A stretch of 47,636 bases of DNA from Clostridium sp. UBA4548 (GCF_002387895.1 NZ_DGLI01000030.1:1-47636), one strand, 5' to 3'. Numbered from the stretch's first letter, positions 14,670-23,836 are shown. The notes: generated from the sequence alone by a model not told the origin. Made by a program: numbers and translations.

Positions 14670-15233
14670 TTATAGCTTCGGCTTTTTTATCAGTACAAGT
14701 TGAACGCTTTGCAGCAATATAGTACTGAAGCCGCAGTTAACATAAGCAGTGTTTTTTAAAGACAATAGGATAATGGTCCATATAGCTATAGATGAAGCTG
14801 CTATAATCTTATATTGCAGCTTTTTTTTCTTATCTTTTATTGGTCTTCGTACACTACACATTGGAGCTTTCAATGAAACTATTAAAAAGCTAGCTATACC
14901 AGCAAAAAGGTAGTATGTCCTTGGGAGTTGTGGTATTAAAGGAGCTATCATGCTGGTGAAAATAAACATTGCAGTAGTTAAAAGTAAACAATTTAAGGCA
15001 CCTTTTAGATGGATTCCTCCAGCAAATACTCTTGTAGACATTAATACTAGCAAGGAAAAAAAGAATAACTTTTCCTTATGGATTATATTAAAAAATAGCA
15101 CTAAAAAAATAATTTTAAATCCCTCGCCTAGAAGTATACTTAGGCCATATTGTATTCTTCCACGGTCTTTTGCATTATTGTAGGTTTCGGTACAAATAAA
15201 GGAGGTCAGTTGTGAAGCTAATTTATCCACCAT
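14670..15233 (-). CDS. agrB: AgrB-like peptide-processing membrane endopeptidase
   Basis: The 187-aa membrane protein matches AgrB, which cleaves the AgrD C-terminal tail and closes the ring. The catalytic pair is visible as His75 in RVFAGGIHLKGALNC and Cys82, with the same seven-residue spacing as His77/Cys84 of Staphylococcus aureus AgrB. Several hydrophobic segments surround it, and a basic loop (PIKDKKKKLQYK) follows as in the family. It starts at an ATG preceded by GGGGTG, and agrD lies directly downstream on the same strand, so the two form a BD operon. A 10-bp inverted repeat (15271-15280/15301-15310) lies in the leader and could be a control site. Confidence 0.92.
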   Translation of the reverse strand: MVDKLASQLTSFICTETYNNAKDRGRIQYGLSILLGEGFKIIFLVLFFNIIHKEKLFFFSLLVLMSTRVFAGGIHLKGALNCLLLTTAMFIFTSMIAPLIPQLPRTYYLFAGIASFLIVSLKAPMCSVRRPIKDKKKKLQYKIIAASSIAIWTIILLSLKNTAYVNCGFSTILLQSVQLVLIKKPKL

Positions 15234-15727
15234 ATCTCATACACCCCTAAAAGTGAAAATAATTTAAACTATCATTACATTTAGTAAAAAGGATTTGTTT
15301 ATGTAATGATATGATTCGGAAATTATATTTATTACAGTTTAAGCTTACATTTCTAAAAGTTTAAAGAAACTATCTAATGAAAATAAATAATTTTAAAATA
15401 TATAAGTTGCAACAGTATTTCTACAATAATCAATAAATTAAAAACAGCTTATATGAGAGAGAATGAAAAAGCAGACTTATTGTTTGTGTAGTTTCTTTAT
15501 TTCATTCTATGTAGTAAAAATCATTATAAATCAAATGTGTTTTTGGTGAAAAATATTTTTCATATATGAATTATAAGGTAATTTGTGATATGATATTCAT
15601 GAAGAAGAAAAAATGCAATATAGTTATGAAAAGCGAAACGTAAGGTAATAGAAGTTACTGTTTTAGCTTAGAAAGTATAACTACACAACTAAAATAAAAT
15701 CAATTAGTTTTAAGGAGGACATGGGAT
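15234..15727. other. 494-bp divergent gap upstream of agrB and pepP-like gene
   Basis: Contains a perfect inverted repeat ATCATTACAT (15271-15280) / ATGTAATGAT (15301-15310), arm centres 30 bp apart, likely in the agrB promoter region, and a perfect 16-bp palindrome TGAAAAATATTTTTCA near 15548. No coding frame or terminator was recognised. Promoters of both flanking genes should be here. Confidence 0.5.
15271..15310 (-). promoter_or_regulatory. Inverted repeat upstream of agrBD, candidate operator
   Basis: ATCATTACAT and ATGTAATGAT form a perfect 10-bp inverted repeat separated by 20 bp, 38 to 77 bp upstream of the agrB start. It has no T-tail, which argues against a terminator. Position suggests a binding site for a regulator of agrBD, possibly the AgrA-like protein, though LytTR sites are usually direct repeats. 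Confidence 0.35.
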
Positions 15728-17503
15728 ATGGAGATTAAGGAAAGGATATCAAAGCTAAGAGAATTAATGGTGCAAAGTAATGTGGATGCTTATATTGTAC
15801 CAAGTCAAGACCCTCATTTAAGTGAATACGTTGGTGAACATTTTAAATGCAGAGCATGGATAAGTGGGTTTACTGGGTCAGCTGGGACTGCAGTATTTAC
15901 AAAAGAAAAAGCAGGATTATGGACCGATGGAAGATATTATATTCAAGCAGAAAAACAACTTAAAGGTACTGGCATAGAGTTGTTTAGAGCAGCAGAAATT
16001 GGAGTTCCTAGCTATACACAGTGGTTACAAAGTGAGCTAAAAGAAAATAATATTGTAGGATTTGATGGAATGGTATTTTCAACATCTTTTGCTGAGAAGA
16101 TGGAGAAGGATTTATGGAGTAAAGGAATAAGAATAAATAGTGATTTAGATTTAATAAGTCCAATATGGACAGATAGACCAGAGATCCCATCTGATGAAAT
16201 ATTCCTTCACCACACAAAATATTGCGGTAAAAGTAGAAATGAAAAAGTTTCTCAAGTAAGAGAAAAAATGAGTAAAAGTGGAGCAAATTATTATTTGGTT
16301 TCTTCATTAGATGACATTTGTTGGCTTTTAAATATTAGAGGGAATGATGTGTCAAACAATCCTTTTGCAACAGCGTACTGTCTTGTTGGGGAAAGAGAAA
16401 CTTTTCTATTTATCAATAAAAACAAAGTAAACAGCAGTGTGGAAAGAGAATTAATGCAGAGTAATGTTTTTGTTAAAGATTATGATGAGATTTATAACTC
16501 TCTCAAGGAGTTAGAGGATACTTCAGTAATTATACTAGATTATGATATGGTTAATTATAGCTTGGTTGAGAGTATAAATAAAAAAGTTAAAAAGATTCAT
16601 CGCCCTAACCTAACAACTAGGATGAAAGCTATAAAGAATGATGTGGAAGTGCAAAATATTAAAGATGCATATATAAAGGATGGGGTTGCTTTAGTCCAAC
16701 TTTTCAGATGGATTAGAGATAATGTTGAAAATATTACCGAAATTGATGTGGTAAAAAAAGCTGAAGAATTTAGAAGAAATCAACCACTATCTATGGGACC
16801 AAGCTTTGATAGTATAGCAGCCTATAAAGAAAATGCAGCAATGATGCACTACAATCCCTATAATGAAGAAACACCTAGATATTTAAAAGAAGAAGGGTTT
16901 TTCCTCTTAGATTCTGGTGGACAATATCTTAATGGAACTACTGATATTACGAGAACTATATCCTTAGGAAAGCTAACTGATGAAGAAAGAAGAGATTTTA
17001 CTTTAGTATTGAAATCAGTTATAGCTCTTTCCACAATAAAGTTCCTATATGGTGCTACAGGATCAAATTTAGATATACTAGCTAGAAGACCACTGTGGGA
17101 ATATGGTATTGATTATAAATGTGGCACAGGTCATGGCATAGGATTTTTTTCCAATGTCCATGAACAACCTCAACGTTTTAGCCAGGTTCCCAACAACATT
17201 AAGTTGGAAAAAGGGATGATGATAACCATAGAGCCAGGGGTTTATAAGGAAGGAAGACACGGGGTTAGAACAGAGAATACTGTGGTAGTTGTAGAGGATG
17301 AAAAAACGGAGTTTGGCCAATTCATGCGCTTTGAAGAGCTATGTTATGTACCAATCGATAGAAGTGCAATACTTCCTGAAATGCTTACAGAGTTTGAGAA
17401 AGAATGGTTAAATAATTATCATGATAAAGTATTTAAAACCCTTTCGCCATATTTGGATGAAAATTGCAAGCAGTGGCTCTTGAGGGAAACTGAAAAGCTA
17501 TAG
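15728..17503 (+). CDS. Xaa-Pro aminopeptidase (M24B, long three-domain form)
   Basis: The 591-aa enzyme removes N-terminal residues that precede proline. It has two creatinase-like N-terminal domains (about 1-310, opening with RELMVQSNVDAYIVPSQDPH) and a pita-bread M24 catalytic domain. All five metal ligands are present: Asp395 (LLDSGG), Asp406 (TTDITRT), His469 (GTGHGIG), Glu502 (TIEPGVY) and Glu516 (RTENTV), followed by the C-terminal extension typical of the long eukaryote-like form found in many Firmicutes. AAGGAGGA precedes the ATG. It has its own terminator at 17599-17643, so it is probably monocistronic. It likely recycles Pro-containing peptides in the cytoplasm. Confidence 0.95.
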   Translation: MEIKERISKLRELMVQSNVDAYIVPSQDPHLSEYVGEHFKCRAWISGFTGSAGTAVFTKEKAGLWTDGRYYIQAEKQLKGTGIELFRAAEIGVPSYTQWLQSELKENNIVGFDGMVFSTSFAEKMEKDLWSKGIRINSDLDLISPIWTDRPEIPSDEIFLHHTKYCGKSRNEKVSQVREKMSKSGANYYLVSSLDDICWLLNIRGNDVSNNPFATAYCLVGERETFLFINKNKVNSSVERELMQSNVFVKDYDEIYNSLKELEDTSVIILDYDMVNYSLVESINKKVKKIHRPNLTTRMKAIKNDVEVQNIKDAYIKDGVALVQLFRWIRDNVENITEIDVVKKAEEFRRNQPLSMGPSFDSIAAYKENAAMMHYNPYNEETPRYLKEEGFFLLDSGGQYLNGTTDITRTISLGKLTDEERRDFTLVLKSVIALSTIKFLYGATGSNLDILARRPLWEYGIDYKCGTGHGIGFFSNVHEQPQRFSQVPNNIKLEKGMMITIEPGVYKEGRHGVRTENTVVVVEDEKTEFGQFMRFEELCYVPIDRSAILPEMLTEFEKEWLNNYHDKVFKTLSPYLDENCKQWLLRETEKL

Positions 17504-17598
17504 TTTATTGTAGCATTTTTGGTACTAGTTCGGTTATACTTAGTGAAGTCTTGAACTTAGAAGAGAACAAAGACTTAATGAAATACAAGAATCATAGG

Positions 17599-17643
17599 AT
17601 CAAGAAGGCATAAATATTAATTTTGTGCCTTCTTGATTTTTTA
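17599..17643 (+). terminator. Rho-independent terminator
   Basis: ATCAAGAAGGCA (17599-17610) pairs perfectly with TGCCTTCTTGAT (17626-17637), followed by a T-run. It ends the aminopeptidase gene. Confidence 0.92.
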
Positions 17644-17743
17644 CCTAGTAGTTAACATACCAGGATATTAATAATTTTAGACCATGTTAAGTGGAGTAAA
17701 ATAATTTTAAATAAAGTTTTTAGAATAAATTAAACAAGAGAGC

Positions 17744-17770
17744 AGATTTCTTAAAATATAAGAGAAATCT
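17744..17770 (-). terminator. Weak hairpin terminator candidate
   Basis: AGATTTCT (17744-17751) and AGAAATCT (17763-17770) form an 8-bp stem just after the minus-strand YjbR gene. The following minus-strand bases are only moderately T-rich, so the assignment is tentative. Confidence 0.4.
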
Positions 17771-17775
17771 AAATT

Positions 17776-18132
17776 TTATGTCTCAAGTATTTCCTTTTGT
17801 AGTCTTTTTGATAAGCTATTAAATACAATATCATAGGAGATATCTATAAGGTGTTCAATGAATTCATCTGCTAAGGAGCCGTCAATGGTTAGTGTATTCC
17901 AGTACTTTTTATTCATATGATAGCCAGGGGTAATTGAAGGATAATCAAACCTTAAACATTGAGCCATATAGGGATCACACTTTAAGTTTAGTTGTAAGGG
18001 GTTACTGCTTAATCTAATTAAGGCAAAAATTTTAGAACCAACTCTAAAAACAAGCGTTTCGCTATCAAAAGGAAAATCACTGGTTGAGGATTTTTTTGAT
18101 TCACAATATTTTTTCAATGTTTCTACATTCAT
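17776..18132 (-). CDS. MmcQ/YjbR-family protein
   Basis: The 118-aa product has the MmcQ/YjbR (CyaY-like fold) signatures: the FPFDSETLVFRVGSKIFALI opening, LQLNLKCDP, then ITPGYHMNKKYWNTLTIDG and a C-terminal helical DISYDIVFNSL segment. Members are annotated as DNA-binding by fold similarity, but the true role is unknown. The start ATG at 18132 is preceded on the minus strand by GGGTGGTG. A short hairpin at 17744-17770 downstream could end the transcript. It is not in an operon. Confidence 0.9.
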   Translation of the reverse strand: MNVETLKKYCESKKSSTSDFPFDSETLVFRVGSKIFALIRLSSNPLQLNLKCDPYMAQCLRFDYPSITPGYHMNKKYWNTLTIDGSLADEFIEHLIDISYDIVFNSLSKRLQKEILET

Positions 18133-18562
18133 TTATAGTCACCACCCAGTAAATATTTTATATATAAAATTATACAACAGTTCTAATATCAATAATAAGT
18201 TTTAATCACGTAAACTTATAGAAATAGTAAAAAGTTAATTAAACTTACATATATTTTATAGAGTAATCATAAATCAATAGAGAGTGTTTAAAATTTTATT
18301 TACCGAATATTGCTAAAGTTCCACATTATTTATTTAAAATAAAGTTAAAAATGTAGTTTAATTAGCTTCTGTTATAAATAACTTGCTTTCATATTATGGT
18401 TATTAAATAAGCTATTTTAATTATATAAATAGTTTTTATTTATAATTCAGTGGTTATGTTAAATTATTATAGTTACTGTATAGGAAAAATGTAGAAAAAT
18501 GTGGTAAAATGGTAGGGGGTAAAATATAAATTCGAATTATACTGCGGGTGGGGGATATCCTT
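18133..18562. other. 430-bp intergenic stretch, no features recognised
   Basis: Extremely AT-rich divergent gap between the YjbR gene and the PAS kinase gene. No reading frame with a ribosome site, strong hairpin or clear promoter pair was found. It should contain both promoters. Confidence 0.5.
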
Positions 18563-20101
18563 ATGAATGAAGTAGCCTTTTTAGGTGATCTAAAATCACA
18601 ATGGTATATTGAAGTGTATAACGGAAAAGTTGTGGAGATAAGTGAAAGTTTTATAGAAGCTACACAATATTCAATTAATGAGTTTTTAGGAAAGAGTTTT
18701 GAAGAACTAATTAGAAAATTAAGAGTTGGTCCAAAGAGTAATTTAGAACAGTTAGAGAAAAATGTAAATTATTTTTTTTTCACCAAATCCTTTGAAGTTA
18801 GATTTATTAAGATACAACTATTAGAAGTTAAGGATAATAAGACTTATATTATAAGAGAGAAATGTAACTCTAGTTTAGATGATAAGTTTATCTTTGCTAA
18901 TAAATTAGCTGAGGATAATCATTTTGGTATTGGTATTTTTGCGTTGCCAGATGTAATTTTGCTTAAGTCTAATGAGAAGTTTCTAAACTTTTTTGATGAA
19001 CCTTATAATAAAAAAGAAAACTGCATTGGAAAATCTGTCAGTGAATTTGTTACTGGTTTTATAGGAAGTGCATCAGAAAAGATATGGCAAAAAATTATTG
19101 ATACCGGGGAAACTTATAATATTGATGAATATATGTATGATAGATTTAATAGGGGTGTAACCTATTGGAAAAGTACGCTTACACCAATCCATGAAGATGG
19201 TAAGTTAAGATATTGTATTGAAATGACTACAGACATAACTGAACAAGTTATGCATAGGAAGAAGATAGAAGAACAGTCAAGGGTTATAGAAGAACAAAAG
19301 AGAGCTTTAGAAAAGGCTTTAGAAATGAAAGATGAGTTTCTTTCAATAATCTCTCACGAATTTAGAACACCTTTAAATGTGATAAGTGCAGCGATACAAG
19401 CTATGAATTATATTTGTTCAAATGAGCTTTCAGAGAAGGCCACTAGATATGTAGATATTATAAAGAAGAACAATTTAAGGCAGTTAAGATTAGTAAACAA
19501 CCTTTTAGATATTACTCGTGTTAATGCTGGAACCATAAAGGTTTATAAAAGAAATTTAGATATAGTTTCTCTTACTAGATCTATAGTGGAGTCTGTACAG
19601 TTGTATGCGAAACAAAAGGAAATTAAATTATCCTTTAATTATTTCTTGGCAAGTAAGGTAACAGCAGTAGATGCTGAAAAGTATGAGAGAATATTATTAA
19701 ATTTACTTTCAAATGCCATTAAGTTTACTCCAAAAGGAAAAACCATAGATGTTTGCCTTGAGTTTATTAAAAAAAGTGTAAAAATCCAAGTTAAAGACAC
19801 TGGAATTGGTATACCCAAAGATAAAATAGATCTAATTTTTGAGAGATTCGGGCAAGTCGATAGCTCACTATCACGTAAGGCAGAAGGTATTGGTATAGGT
19901 TTATCCCTAGTGAAAAACTTTGTAATAGCACTAGGTGGAACTATAAAAGTTAAGAGCAGTATAGGAAAAGGTACTATTTTTACTATAACAATTCCCGATG
20001 AAAAAAAATTAGAAGAGAAAGAGGCGATAGAAAGAAGTGAATTGTTAGATAATCGCGTGACAGATGTTACTGCAGTAGAGTTTTCAGATATCTATTTTTG
20101 A
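18563..20101 (+). CDS. Orphan cytoplasmic PAS-domain sensor histidine kinase
   Basis: The 512-aa protein has no membrane segment. An N-terminal PAS-like region (about 1-110, KVVEISESFIEATQYSINEFLG) and a second PAS/PAC (about 120-230, ending YCIEMTTDITEQ) lead through a coiled coil to a HisKA domain with His265 in SHEFRTPLN. The HATPase domain has N-box ILLNLLSNAIKFTP, G1 VKDTGIGIP and G2 GIGIGLSLVKNFV. It ends with VEFSDIYF, a tail shared with the hybrid kinase at 44113. No response regulator is adjacent, so it is an orphan; in clostridia such kinases often feed Spo0A, which is inference. The ATG at 18563 follows GGGTGGGGG; a GTG at 18548 lies within that site. Confidence 0.9.
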   Translation: MNEVAFLGDLKSQWYIEVYNGKVVEISESFIEATQYSINEFLGKSFEELIRKLRVGPKSNLEQLEKNVNYFFFTKSFEVRFIKIQLLEVKDNKTYIIREKCNSSLDDKFIFANKLAEDNHFGIGIFALPDVILLKSNEKFLNFFDEPYNKKENCIGKSVSEFVTGFIGSASEKIWQKIIDTGETYNIDEYMYDRFNRGVTYWKSTLTPIHEDGKLRYCIEMTTDITEQVMHRKKIEEQSRVIEEQKRALEKALEMKDEFLSIISHEFRTPLNVISAAIQAMNYICSNELSEKATRYVDIIKKNNLRQLRLVNNLLDITRVNAGTIKVYKRNLDIVSLTRSIVESVQLYAKQKEIKLSFNYFLASKVTAVDAEKYERILLNLLSNAIKFTPKGKTIDVCLEFIKKSVKIQVKDTGIGIPKDKIDLIFERFGQVDSSLSRKAEGIGIGLSLVKNFVIALGGTIKVKSSIGKGTIFTITIPDEKKLEEKEAIERSELLDNRVTDVTAVEFSDIYF

Positions 20102-20224
20102 TTAGAATTCATTGTTTTTGCACATAATATATAAAATATTTACAATAATAAACTTAGGGATTTGATTTACTTTGATAAAGGGATTATAATATATGTGAAA
20201 TTAAACCAAGGGAGGAAAGCTATA

Positions 20225-20800
20225 ATGGAAAAGAAAATGGTACCAGTAGGGTTATCAAACAAACACATTCACTTAAGTCAAGAGCATTTAGATATTTTAT
20301 TTGGAGAGGGTTATGAATTAAAGAAGTTCAAAGACTTATCCCAACCAGGTCAATATGCTGCAGAAGAAAAAGTAGATGTTGTGGGTGTAAAAGGAACTTT
20401 AAAAGGAGTAAGAATACTAGGACCAGTTAGAAAAGAGACACAAGTTGAGGTTTCTTTAGCAGATGGTTTTGTATTAGGAGTAATCCCACCAGTTAGAGAT
20501 TCGGGGGATCTAATAGATAGTCCAGGAGCAAAAATTGTTGGACCAAAGGGTGAAGTTGTAATAGAAAAGGGTATTATTGCAGCTGCAAGACATATACACA
20601 TGCATACTTCTGACGCTGAAAACTTTGGAGTTGTAGATAAAGAAGAGGTTAGTGTTAGAGTTGAAGGTAAAAGAGGATTAATATTTGAGAATGTATTAGT
20701 AAGAGTTAATAAGGATTATGCTCTTGAAATGCACGTGGACATAGAAGAAGGTAATGCTGCAGGGCTTAAAAATGGAGCAGTAGTAGAATTAATAAAATAG
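20225..20800 (+). CDS. pduL: Phosphate propanoyltransferase (PduL)
   Basis: The 191-aa protein matches PduL, the zinc-dependent phosphotransacylase unrelated to Pta that converts acyl-CoA and phosphate to acyl phosphate. Metal-binding histidines appear in the family positions: SNKHIHLSQEH near 13-22, AARHIHMHTSDAENFGV near 121-135, and MHVDIEEGNAAGL near the end. It stands alone rather than in a microcompartment operon, and no encapsulation peptide precedes the SNKHIHL motif, so it is likely a soluble cytoplasmic enzyme for acetate or propionate fermentation with an acetate kinase elsewhere. GGGAGGAAA precedes the ATG at 20225; an upstream in-frame TTG at 20162 has no ribosome site. The terminator at 20819 closes the unit. 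Confidence 0.93.
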   Translation: MEKKMVPVGLSNKHIHLSQEHLDILFGEGYELKKFKDLSQPGQYAAEEKVDVVGVKGTLKGVRILGPVRKETQVEVSLADGFVLGVIPPVRDSGDLIDSPGAKIVGPKGEVVIEKGIIAAARHIHMHTSDAENFGVVDKEEVSVRVEGKRGLIFENVLVRVNKDYALEMHVDIEEGNAAGLKNGAVVELIK

Positions 20801-20818
20801 AACATAATACTTGAAGAT

Positions 20819-20862
20819 AAAATTGAGGATACCTATGACAAAGGTATACCTCAATTTTTTTA
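20819..20862 (+). terminator. Rho-independent terminator of pduL
   Basis: AAATTGAGGATACCT and AGGTATACCTCAATTT form a stem with one bulged base, followed by a run of T, directly after the pduL stop. Confidence 0.9.
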
Positions 20863-21106
20863 TTAAAGATGTAACTTAGTGGAATATGATTATGCTTTTT
20901 TATTTATATTTTACAAAAAATTCTTACCTTAAGGATATGAAGAAAGAGTATTCAATTATTTAATAAGGGAAATTAAATTGTATTCAAAATTTTAAAGTCT
21001 AATGATAATATATAAGTTATATGAATTTGATTATGTTGAATAATAATTAGAGCATTAATTTATTTAGAAAGTAAGGGGATAAAGATTATATCCAAAAGGT
21101 GAGTGA
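20863..21106. other. 244-bp leader of the TetR/DegV unit
   Basis: AT-rich region without coding capacity. It presumably carries the TetR gene promoter and its operator, but no clear palindrome was found. Confidence 0.4.
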
Positions 21107-21676
21107 ATGAATAAAGAAAACAATAGTACAAAAAAGAAGTTGGCAGAAGCGTTAAAACAACTTATGAGCGAGAAGCCCTTTGAGAAGATTAAAATTCAAG
21201 AAATTGCAGACTTATGTCAAATGAATAGACGAACATTTTATTATCATTTTAAAGATATTTTTGAATTGTTGGATTGGTTTTATCATGAAGAGACCATGAA
21301 GCAGTTAGAAATAAATAGTACATATGAAACATGGACTAATGAGTTATTATATTTATTTCACTATATTGAATCAAATAAAAAGGTGACTTTGTGCGTGTTC
21401 AAGTCTTTAGGGAGACAATATCTTGAAGATTTTATGTATAAAAGTGTTTTTCGTGTAGTTAAAAACATTGTTTATGGAATGGCAACAGATTTAGAAGTTA
21501 AGGAGAATGAAAAGGATTTTATAGCACATTATTATACGGTGTCTTTGTTAGGTGTGATGACACATTGGATTCAAGCCGATTTCACACCAACACCTACAGA
21601 GATAACAAATATGACAAGTCTTACTATTCAAGGAACAATGAGAGGCGCGTTAGAGCGTTTTTCACAAAATCAGTAA
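21107..21676 (+). CDS. TetR/AcrR-family regulator (DhaS-like)
   Basis: The 189-aa protein opens with a TetR helix-turn-helix: KKKLAEALKQLMSEKPFEKI, IQEIADLCQMNRRTFYYHFKDIFELLDW (about 10-55). The recognition helix NRRTFYYHFKD is the form found in DhaS-like TetR proteins, with a C-terminal ligand-binding helical domain. The gene ends 64 bases before degV and both face the same way, so it probably controls or is co-expressed with degV, possibly sensing a fatty acid or lipid. AAGGTGAG precedes the ATG. The ligand is not identifiable. Confidence 0.88.
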   Translation: MNKENNSTKKKLAEALKQLMSEKPFEKIKIQEIADLCQMNRRTFYYHFKDIFELLDWFYHEETMKQLEINSTYETWTNELLYLFHYIESNKKVTLCVFKSLGRQYLEDFMYKSVFRVVKNIVYGMATDLEVKENEKDFIAHYYTVSLLGVMTHWIQADFTPTPTEITNMTSLTIQGTMRGALERFSQNQ

Positions 21677-21740
21677 TTTGTGTATATACGATTAATGCAA
21701 GTAGATGATATAATTTCCTTATATTTAGGAGGGAATTATA

Positions 21741-22619
21741 GTGCAGGATTATATAATTGTTACAGATGCAACATGTGATTTATCAGTAGATATTATAAAA
21801 AGCTTAGGTGTCATTGTTTTACCTATGGAGTTTATTATAGATGATAAGAGCTATAGTCATCATCCTGATGAAAGAGATATGAGTTTTCATGATTTTTATA
21901 GTTACTTAAGAATTGGTAAAATGTCTACCACTTCGCAGATTAATTACAATACCTATAGGTCTGTTTTTAGTGATATTTTAAATCAGGGAAAGGATATTCT
22001 ATACATTTCATTTTCATCTGGGTTGAGTGGAACCTATAATGCCTCTAGATTAGTGATAAATGAATTGGAAGAGGAGTTCCGAGATAGGAAAATCCTAAGC
22101 GTAGATTCTTTAAGTGCTTCCATAGGTGAGGGGCTTGTAGTTTATCTAGCTGCGTTAAAAAAACAGCAGGGATTTTCTTTAGAAGAATTGATTCAGTGGA
22201 TAGAATATACGCGTTTTCAAGTGTGCCATTGGTTTGCGGTTGATGACCTAGAGCACTTAAAACGTGGAGGTAGAATTAATGCTGTACAAGCTTCAGTTGG
22301 AAGTATTTTGAACTTAAAACCTATATTGAGTGTAAATAGAGAAGGAAAGTTGGTTACTATAGCTAAGGTTAGGGGTAAAAAGAAAAGTTATCAATACTTA
22401 ATAGAAAAATTGAAGGATGATGGCATAGATACTAATAGCCAGAATATTATAGTGGGACATGCTGATTGTGAGGAAGATGCTATTTGTTTGAAGGGTATGA
22501 TTTTAAAGGAAGGCTTAGCTAAGGATGTTTTAATAAGTAATATTGGACCTATTATTGGAACTCATACTGGTGCAGGAATGTTAGCAGTGACCTTTATAGG
22601 AAAGCGTCAAGATAATTAG
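21741..22619 (+). CDS. DegV-family fatty-acid-binding protein
   Basis: The 292-aa protein is a DegV/FakB-type fatty acid carrier. Signatures: YIIVTDATCDLS at the N-terminus, the STTSQIN motif (about 68-74), ISFSSGLSGTYNAS (fatty acid carboxylate and phosphate site) and DDLEHLKRGGRINAVQASVGSILNLKPIL with the conserved R-G-G-R-I segment. FakB proteins present a fatty acid to the kinase FakA, and the acyl phosphate then enters phospholipid synthesis. The start is GTG after AGGAGGG with eight bases spacing. It lies directly downstream of the TetR regulator; a terminator sits at 22753. Confidence 0.93.
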   Translation: MQDYIIVTDATCDLSVDIIKSLGVIVLPMEFIIDDKSYSHHPDERDMSFHDFYSYLRIGKMSTTSQINYNTYRSVFSDILNQGKDILYISFSSGLSGTYNASRLVINELEEEFRDRKILSVDSLSASIGEGLVVYLAALKKQQGFSLEELIQWIEYTRFQVCHWFAVDDLEHLKRGGRINAVQASVGSILNLKPILSVNREGKLVTIAKVRGKKKSYQYLIEKLKDDGIDTNSQNIIVGHADCEEDAICLKGMILKEGLAKDVLISNIGPIIGTHTGAGMLAVTFIGKRQDN

Positions 22620-22980
22620 AGGTTTTGGAGTAAACTGCTTAAGATAGTAAACTAAATAATTTTACAAGAGGTTTTTCTATAATAATTTTAAATTATGAAA
22701 TAGGCATATGTGTGAAAAAATATATAGTTAAATTAGAAATAAACTAATTCAGAAGTCTAACATTTAAAGTTAATTTTATATGTTAGACTTTTTATTTGCG
22801 CTATTTTTGGTGTTTTACACCAATAAAGATATACAAAAGCTAGTAAGTTATTTCAGTAATGTAATTTTAATTTTTTATTTGGATATTATGGTATATAATT
22901 ATAAATAAGGTTGTTATGAATATGTTTTTTAAACCGGGGCTAACTACCAAAAAATAAATTATAATATGGGAGATTATGTT
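22620..22980. other. 361-bp intergenic stretch with one terminator
   Basis: Contains the degV terminator (22753-22793) and a small hairpin GGTGTTTTACACC near 22809. The rest is AT-rich leader of the nitroreductase gene, with nothing else recognised. Confidence 0.5.
22753..22793 (+). terminator. Rho-independent terminator of degV
   Basis: AAGTCTAACAT (22753-22763) pairs perfectly with ATGTTAGACTT (22780-22790) and is followed by a T-rich tail. Confidence 0.85.
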
Positions 22981-23727
22981 ATGAATGAAGTTTTACAACA
23001 AATAAAATGTAGAAAATCTATGAGAGTATTTGAAGATAGACCTATTGAAGCTGTGTTAAAAAAAGAAATTCTAAATGCTGCCTTTGAAGCTCCAACGGCT
23101 GGTGCAATGATGCTCTATAGTATACTAGACATTACCGATGAAACATTAAGGAAAAAATTATCCATAGAATGCGATAATCAACCTTTTATTGCTGACTCTC
23201 CTTTAGTACTTATATTTCTTGCAGACTACCAAAGGTGGTACGATGCTTTTGAATTAGAAAAGTGTAATCCAAGAACACCGGGGGAGGGAGATATCCTTCT
23301 TGCATGTGCTGATGCTATAATTGCAGCTCAAAATACTGTAGTCGCTGCTGAATCTTTAGGAATTGGTTCATGCTATATTGGAGATATTATTGAGAATTGT
23401 GAAACTATTAGAGAGTTACTAAACCTTCCAGAGTATGTTTTGCCTGCAGCTATGGTGGTTTACGGATATCCAACTGAAGCACAAAAAATCAGAAAAAAAC
23501 CTGTGCGTTTTGAAGAGCAGTATATAGTCTATGAAAATAAGTATCGCAGACTATCAAGAGAAGAACATATACAGATGCATGAAGGAAGAAATGAAAAGGC
23601 AGGGGTAGTTAATAAAAATGTTAGTGAAGGGATCAAAGCTCTTTGCAATCGTAAGTATATGTCTGATTTTTCCTTAGAAATGAATAGATCAGCAGGGGAA
23701 TATCTTAAGAAGTTTAGAACAGAATAA
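22981..23727 (+). CDS. Nitroreductase-family FMN protein
   Basis: The 248-aa product has the nitroreductase fold signatures: RKSMRVFEDRPIE with the phosphate-binding R-K-S-x-R, EAPTAGAMMLYSILDI, and AAQNTVVAAESLGIGSCYIGDI, which lines the FMN site, followed by LPAAMVVYGYPTE. These flavoenzymes use NAD(P)H to reduce nitro, quinone or other electrophiles. A C-terminal extension (about 190-248) has basic and helical character and no named domain. ATG at 22981 follows GGGAGATT; an earlier ATG at 22966 lies ahead of that site and is less likely. It lies upstream of the copper genes but a hairpin and the csoR promoters separate them. Confidence 0.9.
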   Translation: MNEVLQQIKCRKSMRVFEDRPIEAVLKKEILNAAFEAPTAGAMMLYSILDITDETLRKKLSIECDNQPFIADSPLVLIFLADYQRWYDAFELEKCNPRTPGEGDILLACADAIIAAQNTVVAAESLGIGSCYIGDIIENCETIRELLNLPEYVLPAAMVVYGYPTEAQKIRKKPVRFEEQYIVYENKYRRLSREEHIQMHEGRNEKAGVVNKNVSEGIKALCNRKYMSDFSLEMNRSAGEYLKKFRTE

Positions 23728-23769
23728 TGTAGTTTACTAACTTATAAGTGATAATTAAAAAAATGAAAG

Positions 23770-23803
23770 AGGCGAGAAAGTGACTACTTCCTTGCCTTTT
23801 TTT
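23770..23803 (+). terminator. Terminator of the nitroreductase gene
   Basis: AGGCGAGAAAGT pairs with ACTTCCTTGCCT through G-U positions, followed by a run of seven T. It separates the nitroreductase from the copper module. Confidence 0.75.
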
Positions 23804-23836
23804 AGTTGAATGAATAAGTTGTACGGTTACTGAAAC

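Noticed and set aside
14685..14712. AGC-TTCG-GCT with T-run after agrBD on the plus strand
   Set aside because: The stem is only three base pairs and lies within the agrB coding end; not a convincing terminator for agrAC.
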